Below, in pieces: positions 36,701 to 50,800 of a DNA stretch of 64,000 nt. Each line of letters begins with the position of its first letter. The first letter of the stretch is position 1. The notes under the pieces were generated by a model. That model did no database searches. It worked only from the letters and a program-made list of their open reading frames with translations, and was not told where the DNA came from. A program made the translations under genes and the position numbers. This DNA comes from Lineus longissimus (Eukaryota; Nemertea; Pilidiophora; Heteronemertea; Lineidae), in assembly GCF_910592395.1 (NCBI RefSeq), contig NC_088321.1, positions 16,058,001 through 16,122,000 of the forward strand, read 5' to 3'.

Positions 36701-39700
36701 GGGGCCAGATTTTCCACATAACATTGCCGATCGCTAAAATCAAAACGTTGAATCGTAAATTTGGTGACTGCCGGCCGTGAAGTAAATGACTTTATTCATA
36801 ATTCAGAGAAAGTCACATATGAGGTTAGCTAAGGCTTACTGGAAGATTGTTTGTTGATTGCTTTGCCAGGAGGGTTTTAAGAATAACGAACATGACCAAG
36901 ACAGCCGGAAATAACAGCAGATTGGAAAAGCTTCTGGATTTATTGCAGCATTCCCCGGGGATGAAAGATATCTGGCTGGCGATTTTTTTCCTCGAGGGCA
37001 GGAATCAAAAATTGTGAATTGTGAGGCAAGCTAAGGTATTGCTTGACGATTGTTCAGTGATTGCTTTGGCAAGATTAACGAAGACGGCTAAAAATAATCA
37101 TAGATGGGAACAGCTTTTGGATTATCGTAGCACCCCCCAAGGTCGTGATTGTTAGCTAAGATTTGGATGTATTCAATACTGATTGTTTTGCCCAAAGGGT
37201 TTCAAGAAAACTGGTGGTACCAATACTTATAGTAATAGCCGCTGAATTTATTGTACGATTCCGAAGGGCAGTCCATAAACTTGGAGAATAAAACCTGCAT
37301 TTCAATTCTATTTCACTGATTTCTTGCCAAAGGGTTCCATTTGCAAAATGTATCGCAATTTCTCAAAAGCTTGGAAGAAAACGAATCTGAGATATCTGAA
37401 TAGTTTTACATAGTAATAACATATTGTCTGACATGACCCTGTTGGCCATCAATATGCTGACAGCACATTACCTGCCGCACGATTCTGCTCAAGCACCGTT
37501 TACAAATTGGCAACGTTCCCGGCTGGTTAATGTTGTTTGTTATCGTTACTGACATTGTGCTCCCACGTGTCCATTACCCAAGATTGATATTTCACTGATG
37601 ATGGCAGGTCTTACATGGCTGGTCAGTGTTGTTTATTGCATCGTGTTTTGACCATATCACCTCTGATTTGGTAATATCTTTCTCAGTGACCGCAGCAGGA
37701 GTAAGATGATCGAGATGGTGGAACTTCAAGGAGGGTTGCCCACGTCCTGCGATCTGAGAGCACCCCTACCTTGGTAGTGCCGCGCAACGGCACTAATCAA
37801 TAAATCCACTCCAGACCTCTGGAACAGACTTCTGCCTCTCATTAGGAGAGCAGAGGGTTTGCTTGCTTTGAAGAAACTCCTAACGGCAGACCTTTTCAAA
37901 CGGTCTTTTCAATGCGCCAATCGTGCCGGCAAAATCACTTATTGCAGCAGTTTTTTTATCTTGGACATGCAATGAATGTCACCAGTTTACACAGTCTATC
38001 ATGACAGTTGCTGCAATAAAAAAACATGGTCTGCAATAAAAATTGCTATTCTGCAATCTAAGGACATGGGGTGTATGGATTTCATGCTTCATACCAGACG
38101 GCTTAAAGCTTTATCAAGTAAAAAAGGATCGCATTGATTCAGACATTCCAGCTCATTTCTATCTCATATATCTTTCAGCAATCTAACTTTTGAGAAGAAA
38201 TTCGGCAGTTGTCTTGGAGACCAACTCCTTCATTGTTGAAGTGGACAACTGGGTATATCTGTAACCAGAGATACTGCATTCTTCTCTTTCTTTGCTGAGT
38301 GGTGAGGCAGAAAGAGCATATGAAAGCTACAATGGTTTCGGGTGTTGATCTGCAATCACTCAACAAATATGGTGTTTGTTCGCTGTAGAAGATGACAAAG
38401 ATTTCTTGTTGGTTGTGGTTTCTGTGGGTGTTATTGTCTGTAAAGGTTTGTTTATGGTACAGTCTCTGTTTTCTACACTGTAGGAGATATAATTGTACCA
38501 TGGCTATAACTGTACCCCTTTACCTTACACATCAGAAATACATGACTTGCAACACATCTTTATATTATGGTACTCTTTTCTACGCCGAACAACAAAAAAT
38601 AAGGACAACAATTGAACATAAACATGTAGTTTTCCCTATTTCATCCTGGCCATGTACATGTGATAAAGAATGATAATCCTCTCATAAAATGATGTAGAAT
38701 ATGAAAACATGGCAGATAATGAAATGACATGATCTACAGTGTTCTCGTCTCCTCCTTTGTGCATTGCGCAAAAAACTTGGTGAACGACATTGGCAGGAGC
38801 TCTTTTTACGTTACACAGTCATCCTTACTCATGTCCATCTCATCAGAAAATGTATTGTTGGCCGTGATATAATATTTTTCTGTGACACACAAAGGCAGTT
38901 GGCATTGTCGTGGTGATGAATAAGGTAGCTGAAGCTGGTGTGTTGGAAGATATTGAGGCCGTTAACACCACAAGCTATAAAACTACATTTGGATTCAATC
39001 GGAGCCATCTACTGTGAGATGATATGGAAGTGCCCCAGGTGGTCTTATAACAAAAGTGTGTTACTGCCCACAGGTAGATTTTAGTCCACATGAAACCCGA
39101 TTGTTGCCCTTTTTGACTCATCTGTCAGCTTTTGTCATAGTACAGCCACCGCTGTCATTGTCCGTCAGCGTTAGACATGGGTGGCACTTCGTTGACACTG
39201 AAGCTATGGAACCAGACTGGACCCAACAGAACCAGCTTGATGAATGGTCGTCTTTGAATCCGGACTAAAAACCGGGGTGGACCTGTACCTAGGGCCTGCC
39301 TGGAGCTGAAGCTCGTGCCGTTATAGCCCTCAGGGTCCTTGGGGAACACAAGCAATTGAACCACAGCAAGATCTCAATCCATGACATTCACTTTCCAGTC
39401 AAGAGCAGCTCATTTCACACCACTGGAATGATCGAAAAACCTGGCCATATTTTTCCTCACATCTTCCTAAAGCAGCAGCTGGCAGCAGTGAAAAATGTGA
39501 TCAGAAACCCGCGAACCAGACTACGTTGTTTGTGAAAAACCTCGTAATTACCCAGAGACAAATTGGCTGCTGGCACCAGCGAGAAAAATACGATTTTTTC
39601 TGGTCATCTTGGAGCGCTAAAACGGGGCTCGATAGAAAAATTAGTCAACTGCTATTCGGTTGATAGGATTTATGAGACCAAGATTGGCTGCCAGCCAGCA

Positions 39701-42700
39701 TGTTAGGAAAATATGGCCAGCTTGTTGCGCTGGTGGCAATGTAGCTTGATGATGATGAGGAACTTTTAAAGCAAAAGAGGGCAGCAGTAGTTACTGGTCC
39801 AATACCATACAGAACCTTGTGATTGAAGACGTCGACTGGAGATGTGTATTAGACTAGTAACTGCCACCTTTCGGAAATGAAGATTATGGAAAACAACTTT
39901 TTGGTTGAAAACCCTAAAGAAATTTCATAATTTGCTGTCATCTAGAAACCCTGTTAATACTATCCTAAAGCTCGGTGCTCAGATCGATGTATGGGTGATA
40001 GGCCAGATGAATGCCATCTCTAATAAACTGCTAATAAAACCTATATCCTCACACCTTGGGTTGACGTTATGTGTCATTTCTTTGATACCGTAATGTGTCT
40101 ATTCTGAGTGACCAGTTGCTCTAAAGTACATTGCTGTCAGAGACAGACCGGGCTTTACCTCAACAGCTCAAAGAGGGCTCGGTCAAGTCAGACAGCTTCT
40201 CTACGACTTTGTGGAAAAGCAGCTTTCCTCAGTGCCCTGAAGTATGTTGCTGTCACTGACAGTTGTGTGGTATGACTTACCTCATCAGCTCGCGGCTCAA
40301 ACACAGCTCTTGGTCAAGCCTGGCTTAACTGACTCTGACTCTGCCTCGACAACAATGGAACTTTCCCAGCCGCGAGCCTCTAAAGTTTCATGCTGTGTAT
40401 TACATAGCGTTTATCAAGATGCTTGGTAACATTTACAAAGTGTTAATCTTAGAAACTCTGAAATGCAGAACCTGGAAGTGTAGAAATACAGTCTGACATC
40501 AGATGCACTTGTCTCTAAGCAAGTAACCTAATAACTAGGCAATGGAGAGCTACCCGAACTGCTAGCCTTAAGATTCGGGCTGTGGAGCACGTCGGCGTTC
40601 TTTCATTTTGCTCTGTGACATTTACATAAGGTGTTCATCTTTGAAACTACAGAGTGAGGACCACTTAACTTCAGCTACACAGTCTGACACCAGAGGCCTT
40701 CAAAACCACTCTCTTTCTCAGCAGTAACCTAGTTACCTCATACTTTCATATCCGCAATATTGGAAAGATCCGCAGATATCTATCGGTCAACACCACCAGG
40801 CTCTATATTCAAGCCCTCATCACTTCTAGACTTGACTTCTGCAATTCCCTTCTTCTTGGCTTGCCTAAATCTACTGTCCGTCCACTGCAGTTAGTGCAAA
40901 ACAACGCGGCTCGTCTTATTACCAAGTCTCGAAAGAGGTCACATATTACCCCAGTCCTCAAGTCTCTACATTGGCTCCCTGTTGAACAGCGTATCGCTTA
41001 CAAGGTCCTCCTCCTTACTTTCAAATGTCTCCATGGTCTGGCCCCATCCTATCTCTCCGAGCTTATATCAATCTACACACCTAACCATCCCCTTCGCTCC
41101 TCAGCTGAAACTCTCCTTCAACCTCCCAGAGCAAAGGTGCAATCAATAGGAACTAGAGCTTTTTCTATTGGTGCACCAAAAATGTGGAATAAACTTCCAG
41201 CAACTATCAGAAACATCCAAGACATTGTTCCTTTCAAACGTTCCTTGAAACATTTCCTCTTTTCTGAAGCCTTCATTAGCAGTGATGCAGCGCTTTGAGC
41301 GATCCTAATGGATCGGATACTGCGCTATACAAGACTCGTTATATATATATATATATATATTCAACATCATTCTTCTGCATCGTTCCTGATAAGTGACATT
41401 TACAAAAAGTGTGTATCTTTGAAAGTGCAGAAATTTGAAACCTCGAAGTATAGGAGTAGAGTTTGACGTCAAAGGCCTTCTTTTCTTGTTTCGCAGAAAT
41501 ACAGCTGTCGTAGGCACAGCACAGGTAACAGCAGACTGGTACTGTAAAGTGTGAATTTTTGTGTGCATTTTATTTCACGAACAACCTCCATGGGTTTATG
41601 GTCGTCCTAAGTCCCCTTTGAAATGCTTACACCAGTCTGTTCATAGTCTCTCTGTCCCTTTCATCAAAAGCCCTTTGATGTACTGATCTACATATGTATT
41701 TACTTAGGGTAACCTTTGAAATATATGTATTTTTGGCAAGCAAATTGTCGACTTTTCCATTGATAATGTTTCATCACAATGAAATGTGACCTTTTAGATG
41801 CAGCTTCCTTTGAATGCTGCTACTTTGAGGAAATAACACAGACCCTGAAATAGCAGACTACCATATAATGGCAAGGTCACCCTTTGAGATACACTCGTGG
41901 ATATCCCCTGCTTTTGTTTGATTTATATCATGTTACCAGCCCAGTTAAAAGAAAATTGGCTCTCAAGGAACACGAATGATTGTTTATTTTCCACCTAAAT
42001 GGATCTGTCTTCTTGACAGTTTCCCCAGGACTGCCCTGAAATGGACACCAGGGGGTAACCTGTGGCTGCACAAGGACCATGTGGCACAGAACTATGAGAT
42101 GGGCTTTCATCAGGATGAGGCAGCCAAGCCAGTGAAAGACCGAAGACGTTTTTTTCTTCAGTTTCTTTCTACGAATAGTTGCATTTTCCAATGATGACTT
42201 CTGTTTGCGAAAGTAAAGGTGCTGGTTAAGAATTTTTGCTCTGGCTGTCCCCCCCCCCCCCCCCTTACAAAAAGTTAAGGATCACGAAAGTAAAGGTGCC
42301 GATTACAGGAAATGTAAAGGTCGAGATATCCAGGCCGGATGTCATTAATCCCACTGGCTATAAAGTGTGATAAATTTCCATGAGAAATGAGATCATAAGG
42401 TAGCTTAATCAAGCACGTCTAGTAAGAAATCGATACGTCCAAGGACACCTTTCATGCTATTGATCTCTAAGGAGTAAAAGGTGATAGGTCATAGCGTGAG
42501 TTTTATGGTCTGTTTGAATCCGGTCCGACGTTGCGATCGGCCAAATTTCTAAATCTTTGTATCAGGATTGTCATTTTTAAAACTGTATGCTTATTGTTGA
42601 CTCTTCACTTTAATAAAGTCAGTTGCAGATATTTACTTTTTGCCTTCATAATTGTCCTTCTTTGTGAATGAATTGGCCCAAGCAGTGGTGATCTACGTTG

Positions 42701-44774
42701 ATGCTAGATGAACCAGTCGGACTACAAAGGCACAGCCAATATGACATCATCACAAAATGGTCTCAAGAAACGAATATATGCAAAAGGGGACAATTTCACC
42801 TGCTGGAGAATTTCCAATGTAAAAGACGAACAAAATTCATAACAAATAAATATTTTTGTGGAAAATTTCTGATTTTTATTAAATTTCCCACGTTAACAAT
42901 ACTAACGGTAAGGAAAATTGAATAAGACTTTAACTCCGTCGAATAAGACAAAAATCATCGATAAGTTATCTCCTTTGTACAGGCGTAAATATGGAACAAT
43001 TTACCCGAGTGGAAAATTTCTAATAAGTTTCATTTCACAGGGCGTTGCTTGCTTGACGGAGGTGTTCAGTTTGTCGGAAAATTCTACAAATACACTCTAG
43101 AGCTTTGCCTTTACGGCGTACGTTATCATTTATGAGCGGCAGGGGTGTCCAGGTGGAGAAAAGCGACATGTTGGTTCATTCTGCTATGATTTCGGTATTG
43201 CCTTGAAATCTGCTGCAAATACCGACTATTTTTGCAATGGCTAAGTGACTACCAGTATTTTCACTATGGCTAAGTGACTGTTTTCGCTGTGGCAAGGTGA
43301 CTCTCACTTTGGCTCAGAGCTTTTTCACGACAGCAAAGTGTGGCTAAAGTGCTTTTTACCCAATGGCTAAGAGAGCATTTTCATACAGCTAAGTGACTTT
43401 TTCGCTTGGGCTATTTCACTGTTCTCCAAAGGCCTATGCCCATTTAAATAGGGCTAAATGATGAGTGTCAGTTGGTCGTCACCATAGGTCATGAGTTAGA
43501 GTGGAGGATGACAAAGTCACGCCAATCGTAAGTGGTCGAGTTGACCGCCAACCTTTCATGACTACAGCTTCAATGTCCGTCAATTAGTCCAATCACGCTG
43601 AAGCCGTAGCCTGGTGATTTGATGTGAAAGTGGCATAACACGTATGCTGGGGTCGTTGAAGTGATTGGTGGTGATTTGGGTTGCTGGGAAGTCTGGAAGT
43701 TGTAGAAAGGTATTCTTCATCTCTGCACCAGAGCGTGATTGGCTGGTCAAAATTAACTCCACCAGGCTTCTGACTGCTTCTGATTAGGGGCAATATTACC
43801 CAGCTGTCGGCTGCCCTGTCATCTCCTATTCTAGACCAACTGACTAAGTGAGGTTAAGCCCCCACTAAAGAGAGCTCAGCGGGCTCTACGTTAACCAACT
43901 GACGAGGCTAATTAGAACATGCTCATGTTGGAAACACAGACTTCCGTCGATGATGATTTACATGGTAGCAGTTGTAGTAGTAATAGTCCTTCAGTAGATG
44001 TGATTGGATAATCCACTATTAGAGAATAATGATCAGCTGCCCCCTTTAAAAGCTTAAAGTAAAGGTTGTTACAGTTGCCATAGAAATGACGAAATGTCAA
44101 TGCAATCACCATGGAAACGCTATGACAACAAAACATGTCAAACTGACACTTTCTTTAAATTTCTAATTTGAATTTGATATGAAATTCCTGGAGTGACAGG
44201 GGTTTTATTTGTGTAATATTTCAGGCAGAATTTCTCAGGTTTTGTCAGGAAGACTGTCAATTCGCAGCTGATGCGTATATCGTGGATTTCTCTTCCGTTT
44301 TGAGTGTCAACATCCATTTTTTATGCGAGAATATGCATTCATGCGTCAACAGTAAACAGCTTCTGTAAACTGGACTGGACAGAAGCTTCTTCATGACTCC
44401 AACTAGCCTTCCCAACCAGGAAATGTTAGTCTCTCTCAAACGCTTTATCTGTACTGCTAAGTGTCAATCGTGGTCGGAGTAAATATCATGGCTCTTTACC
44501 TCTTGGTGGGAAAGGTAAAAATGATGGTGCGTTAGAGGAGAACATTATGGTGAGTGTCAGCCGTAAATCTGCAAATTGGACTCGACAGGATCTGCGCTAT
44601 CACGCCAACTGGCCTTCCCTACCAAGAACCAGTAATTTCTCACAAACACCTAATCTGTAGCAATAAGTGACAATCGTGTTTAGGGTAAATATCAAGGCTT
44701 TTAACCTCCTTGATCGTAAAGGTTGTGGCTTGCAACTGCCTCTACCTTGATGGAGAAGAGCCAAGTAGATTGTC

Positions 44775-44822
<48 letters not shown>

Positions 44823-47800
44823 GTAGTCTGAGTTTGTACGGCTTATACCAACATCAAGGTCAGAGAGCTGCAGGTTGTATGCACATTGAACACCACTTGG
44901 TTGTATGCACATTGAACACCACCTGGTTGTATGCACATTGAACACCACCTGGTTGTATGCACATTGAACACCACCTGGTTGTATGCACATTGAACACCAC
45001 CTGGTTGTATGCACATTGAACACCACCTGGTTGTATGCACATTGAACACCACCTGGTTGTATGCACATTGAACACCACCTGGTTGTATGCACATTGGACA
45101 CCACCTGGTTGTATGCACATTGAACACCACCTGGTTGTATGCTCATTGAACACCACCTGGCTGTATGCACATTGAACACCACCTGGTTGTATGCACATTG
45201 AACACCACTTGGTTGTGTGCACATTGAACACCACTTGGTTGTATGCACATTGAACACCACCTGGTTGTATGCACATTGAACACCACTTGGTTGTGTGCAC
45301 ATTGAACACCACTTGGTTGTGTGCACATTGAACACCACCTGGTTGTATGCACATTGAACACCACCTGGTTGTATGCACATTGAACACCACCTGGTTGTAT
45401 GCACATGGAACACCACTTGGTTGTATGCACATTGAACACCACCTGGTTGTATGCACATTGAACACCACCTGGTTATATGCACATTGAACACCACCTGGTT
45501 GTATGCACATTGAACACCACCTGGTTGTATGCACATTGAACACCACCTGGTTGTATGCTCATTGAACACCACCTGGTTGTATGCACATTGAACACCACCT
45601 GGTTGTATGCTCATTGAACACCACCTGGTTGTATGCACATGGAACACCACCTGGTTGTATGCACATTGAACACCACCTGGTTGTATGCACACTGAACACC
45701 ACTTGGTTGTATGGACATTGAACACCACCTGGTTGTATGCACATTGAACACCACCTGGCTGTATGCACATTGAACACCACCTGGTTGTATGCACATTGAA
45801 CACCACCTGGTCGTATGCACATTGAACACCACTTGGTTGTATGGACATTGAACACCACCTGGCTGTATGCACATTGAACACCACCTGGCTGTATGCACAT
45901 TGAACACCACCTGGCTGTATGCACATTGAACACCACCTGGTTGTATGCACACTGAACACCACCTGGTTGTATGCACACTGAACACCACCTGGCTATATGC
46001 ACATTGAACACCACCTGGCTGTATGCACATTGAACACCACCTGGTTGTATGCACATTGAACACCACCTGGTTGTATGCACATTGAACACCACCACAGCCT
46101 CCTGACTGTGGCTAAGAGAGATGACTTACTGTAAATGATTATGAGTTTGCTAACTGGTCAAGTTGTCTGTCGATGACGTGAGGACTTTCCAAGTCCAGTC
46201 ACGATCAAATGTTGGTGTACGCTCTCAGATGAATGAATCAATTTGTACTGGATGACTATCATTTCTGGCTGGTAACAGAATGACGTGAAGTGCTTGCACA
46301 AATTGATGCTGAAATGGGGTGTTTCTGATACTGCGATGTTTTGGCTCCAATAATCTGATTGTGGACTGGAGGCCAGTACGGTCAGACGAGGAGGCCGGAG
46401 ACAGTCGGAAGAAAATGTTGTCGAGATGTGGAGTCGGCCGGTACTCCATGCACCAGACTGTTGTCAGTAGATGACTTTCCAAAACATCCAAGGCAGTCAT
46501 AGAGAGATGTTTCATGCACTCTTGCAGACACAGTGCCCTGTAAGTGTCGCTGATACCCTGGAGGTGAGGTGTATCAAATTCACTCTGCACGTGATCATAA
46601 TTGAGACAAAAAACATAATGCTATAATGAATAAACAATTCTAAAATACAGTTTTGTTGACTATACCTTCATATTGATGCCTCAGGGTGATGTTTCAGTGC
46701 ATAACGTTCAACGTATCATATTTTCAATATTCGTACAAATCACGTGATAGAGAATACGATACTACAGTGGTTCATTAAGGTTTTCAGGTTGGAAGGAAAA
46801 CATTGAGGATAACTTGTGTAGGTATCTGAGCACCATAACTAGGATACCACTTTCGATATATCACTGCCTTCCCCGATACACACAGAGTTTCTTCCAGTTA
46901 TTTAGAATATCTACACCAACCCAAGGACATTCCACATGAACGGCTTCGAAGTGTTTCCTGTCATTTCCGTTCCGTTCTTTTCTCATGTGACAGGAATTAA
47001 TATTAGCTTTCTTTGCGGTTTGAGGAGTGATACCGAATGGAGGTATTGGTTGTCTTGTCAAACACCAGCTCAAAAAAAGAAGAATGAAAAAGTCTAAAAG
47101 GTTAAGTTACCTTGATTGGAATTTGAACCACAGATGTTTGGTGTGCGAGTTCACTGCTCTACCATTGAGCTGTTCTGCTCTGTGTGACAACAATATTATC
47201 ACCATTTTGAGATTTTACAAATGGTCTGGCAATCAAAAGAAGCTAGGTCAGAACCAAGCCGCAGGAATTACCTGGTCTTCTGTAGACGTATTCTGTTGAC
47301 AGATGTACGACCTCTTATCTTCCATAAAAATGTATCTCATTTCGTTATTGATTTTGTCTTACTCTTACAAAAGAACGATATCGGAGGCCGACAAATGGGA
47401 ACAAAACATAAGCCTTTGTTATTGGATTTCATCGAAAAATGTTTGTGTGTAACCTTTACGTTTCCATGGAAACTCTTTGTGTACCCTTCTAACCTAGGTA
47501 TTTGTTGTTGGTTGAAATGTATCTATGATAGGACTGTGTGGGGCTTCTTTGCTTGTTTTGTGTTGCTGATACCAGAACTAGGATTGCTCTAATCTCGTAA
47601 GATGAGGTGTGCTCTACCCCAGTTATATGGCAAGGCTTAACCTGCCAGCCATGGAGGATTTCTTTTATGGCGTTGGCCCCTGGGCTGGAAATTAAGCAGC
47701 GTTGAGCGTGGACATCAACTGCAGCGGTTTTATTTGCGGATTTTTGTGCTCTTGGGGCTGTTTATTTGTCTCCATATCGTGATCCCTGGTAAAGTACAAC

Positions 47801-50800
47801 CAATAGGGACGTCCAGTAAACCAAAAAAGGTTTATTTTGCGTGTGGCCTGAACAAGGGAAAAGGCCACAAGCAAACAGTGCATGGATACACTGCCTCTGC
47901 CTACAGGACAGATCATCTAATTGAACAAGATTCGGCCTGTGTCGTCTATCATGTAATTCCGACCATTGACATCTGATAACATAAGAGGCACCCGAGGTCT
48001 GTAATTTCACGCCTCCATGCTTCGGCCACCATCCCTCGCACACCGATGTAATTTGCCACTAGCCACCCTTCGCCAGGATTGGCTGAGTGTCCGTGAAGGT
48101 AATTAACGACGACAAAGTATCAGAGTAAGGCACCGTGGGTAATTTGTGCTGGCGGGTGCTTGTAACGTGGCTGGTGTTGTTCTGTGATTTGACGCGTGAT
48201 ATACGTAAGTTGATGGGTGCTCAAGTCAAAATGGCTTTCACTTCCTTTGTTATTCAAATCCTTGACCAATGCCAGTGGCAATGGAATCTGCAGTGGCAAT
48301 GGAATCTGCAGTGGCAATGGAAGCAATAGTGGCAATGGAAGCCGCTAGAAGGCACAGTGAGTTGCGTACCTTTTCAGTGCTCCTACGTAGGTAGGTCTTT
48401 AAACCAGGAAACAAGGAACAAGATTAAACAGTAACAGCAAAAGCAAACACATTTCACGTAGCCAGAGGCCACTGTCCTTGGTGGCTAAACCTTGATTTAA
48501 GTTTTAAAATGATCCATAGCAACCATGAGCTTGCTAACAAAGGGTTAAAAAGGAGATAGCACACAGGTCTCTCCTCCATGTAACGTCCCCCGTCTCACAA
48601 ACTTCTCACCAATAATACTCTCCATTCAACGCGGTAATGAATCTACAAATTGCGTGTTGATGATACTGGCTGATAATAGAAAATGATGAGCTACTCTCAG
48701 TGATTGATGCGATCGCAAGTAACTTGACAAATTGTGAGGTAAACCGGTAATTTTCGCGATCGCGACTCGGCATTGAATGATTGAAAATAGGAGAAGATTG
48801 TACGAAAATAGTTGCCGAGATTGTAATATGATTGATCTGATTAGGTTTCCTCAGTGAACACCTGGGATTGGGTTGCATTTATGTTTATGATAGTGGTTAG
48901 AGTATTGGGCTCATAATCTGGAAGTCATGGGTTTCATTCACCAAAATATCCAGGGCTTTTATATAGGTGAATACCGTGGCTGATTTTGACAAATCATCCA
49001 ATGGTCACGAGTCCTTGATGTGTCATTCTTTTCATATTTTGCAGGCTAATATTGACAAGTATGAAACAGTCCATGTCGTCATTGGTAATGAGTCATGTGA
49101 CCTGGACTCTGTGATCTCCGCTATCACGTATGCGTTCTATCTAAAACAGGTAAGAAACAAAAGTTTCAAATTTCAAATTATCCGCATGACAAAGAAGTTT
49201 TGCGCTGCCTTGTATTGAGCTATTGAATGTTGCCATCCAATACCGGAAAATAATGATATTATTCTGTCATCAATTAGTGATAACTACTTTGAGAAACCAA
49301 TTTAAATTGACTCCGACATATTTTGATCCTTATCTGACCACCTGCTATGAGTGATCCATCCACCTGAACCGATATACACGAATCGTCCATTATGATATTA
49401 GCTGCCATCTCAGATCAATACAAGCGATACCAGTCTAAGTCCCGCCGTCATTAGCGGGCCTTTGATCTGGAAACAGCCCCGTGTTTCAGCACGATCGAGG
49501 AAAAGTTCAAAACCCTTTGAATTAGCCTCGTAGTCGTATATTGACATTTTGAGGGGGCGCCGATCGACTCGGTCTAATGGAAGTTTCAACTAAGTTTCAT
49601 GAGTTACCCATTTTGTCTGTTTGTTGGTAGAAGACGTCTGCTCATAAAAGTAGCCTCCTTGATTGTTTATGTTTTCATAGTAGAGAGATGCGGGGGGGGG
49701 GGGCTGAACACCTTTGAGTTTGGAGAGTGGGGTTGAACCTTCTTTGAAGATGTCATGTTTGAAGAAAGTTGTAGCAAAGTTTGTTGTCTTTGATCCTCAT
49801 TCTAAGATACTTTTGTATCCCAAATTCTTGTTCTGTGTGTAGAGTGCCTGTCACCATTCTCCCTCTCAGACAAAAGCTAAAAAATACATATCTCTGGTTG
49901 TCCTCCTGGTACTCCTCCAAAAAATTCACCAAAGGATCAACTGCAGTAATGTTCCAAAGACTGATATTGAAATATTAGAGGAGGCAAAAATCTATGACAT
50001 TAGAAAATGACTTGATGTCTTGAAGAGGAAAAAATCTTAGCAATATCTTTGAAATGAATATATCACACCTGTAACACCGTCTGCTTGAAAGGTCACCATG
50101 GCAACTGCAATGTTACCCGGCGTTACTGACCAATATTTTTGGAGAAAAAATGTTTGGTGATCAATATGAAATGAATCATGGGAGATTGGTGTGATGTTTT
50201 GTGGAAAAATGCTGGAAATGAAACGCAAACTCGAAAAATTGCATTTGTGTTTGTGTCGTGGGAGGAGTGATGAGTTAGGGAGCTGGCCCTTGGTCAGTCA
50301 GGCAGATGAGGTTGGGTCGTGGGAGGAGTGATGAGTTGGGGAGCTGGCCCTTGGTCAGTCAGGCAGATGAGGTTGGGTCGTGGGAGGAGTGATGAGTTGG
50401 GGAGCTGGCCCTTGGTCAGTCAGGCAGATGAGGTTGGGTCATGTGAGGAGTGATGAGTTGGGGAGCTGGCCCTTGGTCAGTCAGGCAGATGAGGTTGTGT
50501 CGTGGGAGGTGTGATGAGTTGGGGAGCTGGCCCTTGGTCAGTCAGGCAGATGAGGTTGGGTCGTGGGAGGAGTGATGAGTTGGGGAGCTGGCCCTTGGTC
50601 AGTCAGACAGATGAGGTTGGGTCATGTGAGGAGTGATGAGTTAGGGAGCTGGCCCTTGGTCAGTCAGGCAGATGAGGTTGGAGATTGGAAATGGAGCACA
50701 GACCATAAGAAGTAACTTCCCTCGTCTTCAATGTTCTAGTTCTTTTGAAGTAACGTTTTGGAAACGAATAGCGCCCTCAAGAAATGTGTATGTGTCGTAT

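Noticed and set aside
44742-45962. 406-residue minus-strand ORF with a histidine run and His/Trp/Cys-rich repeats
   Set aside because: It is only the 26-bp minisatellite plus the ATG microsatellite read through; all three minus frames are open, and there is no start context, splice signal or homology.
44873-46094. Possible CRISPR-like array
   Set aside because: Units are directly contiguous with no unique spacers, and the surrounding genes are animal genes.
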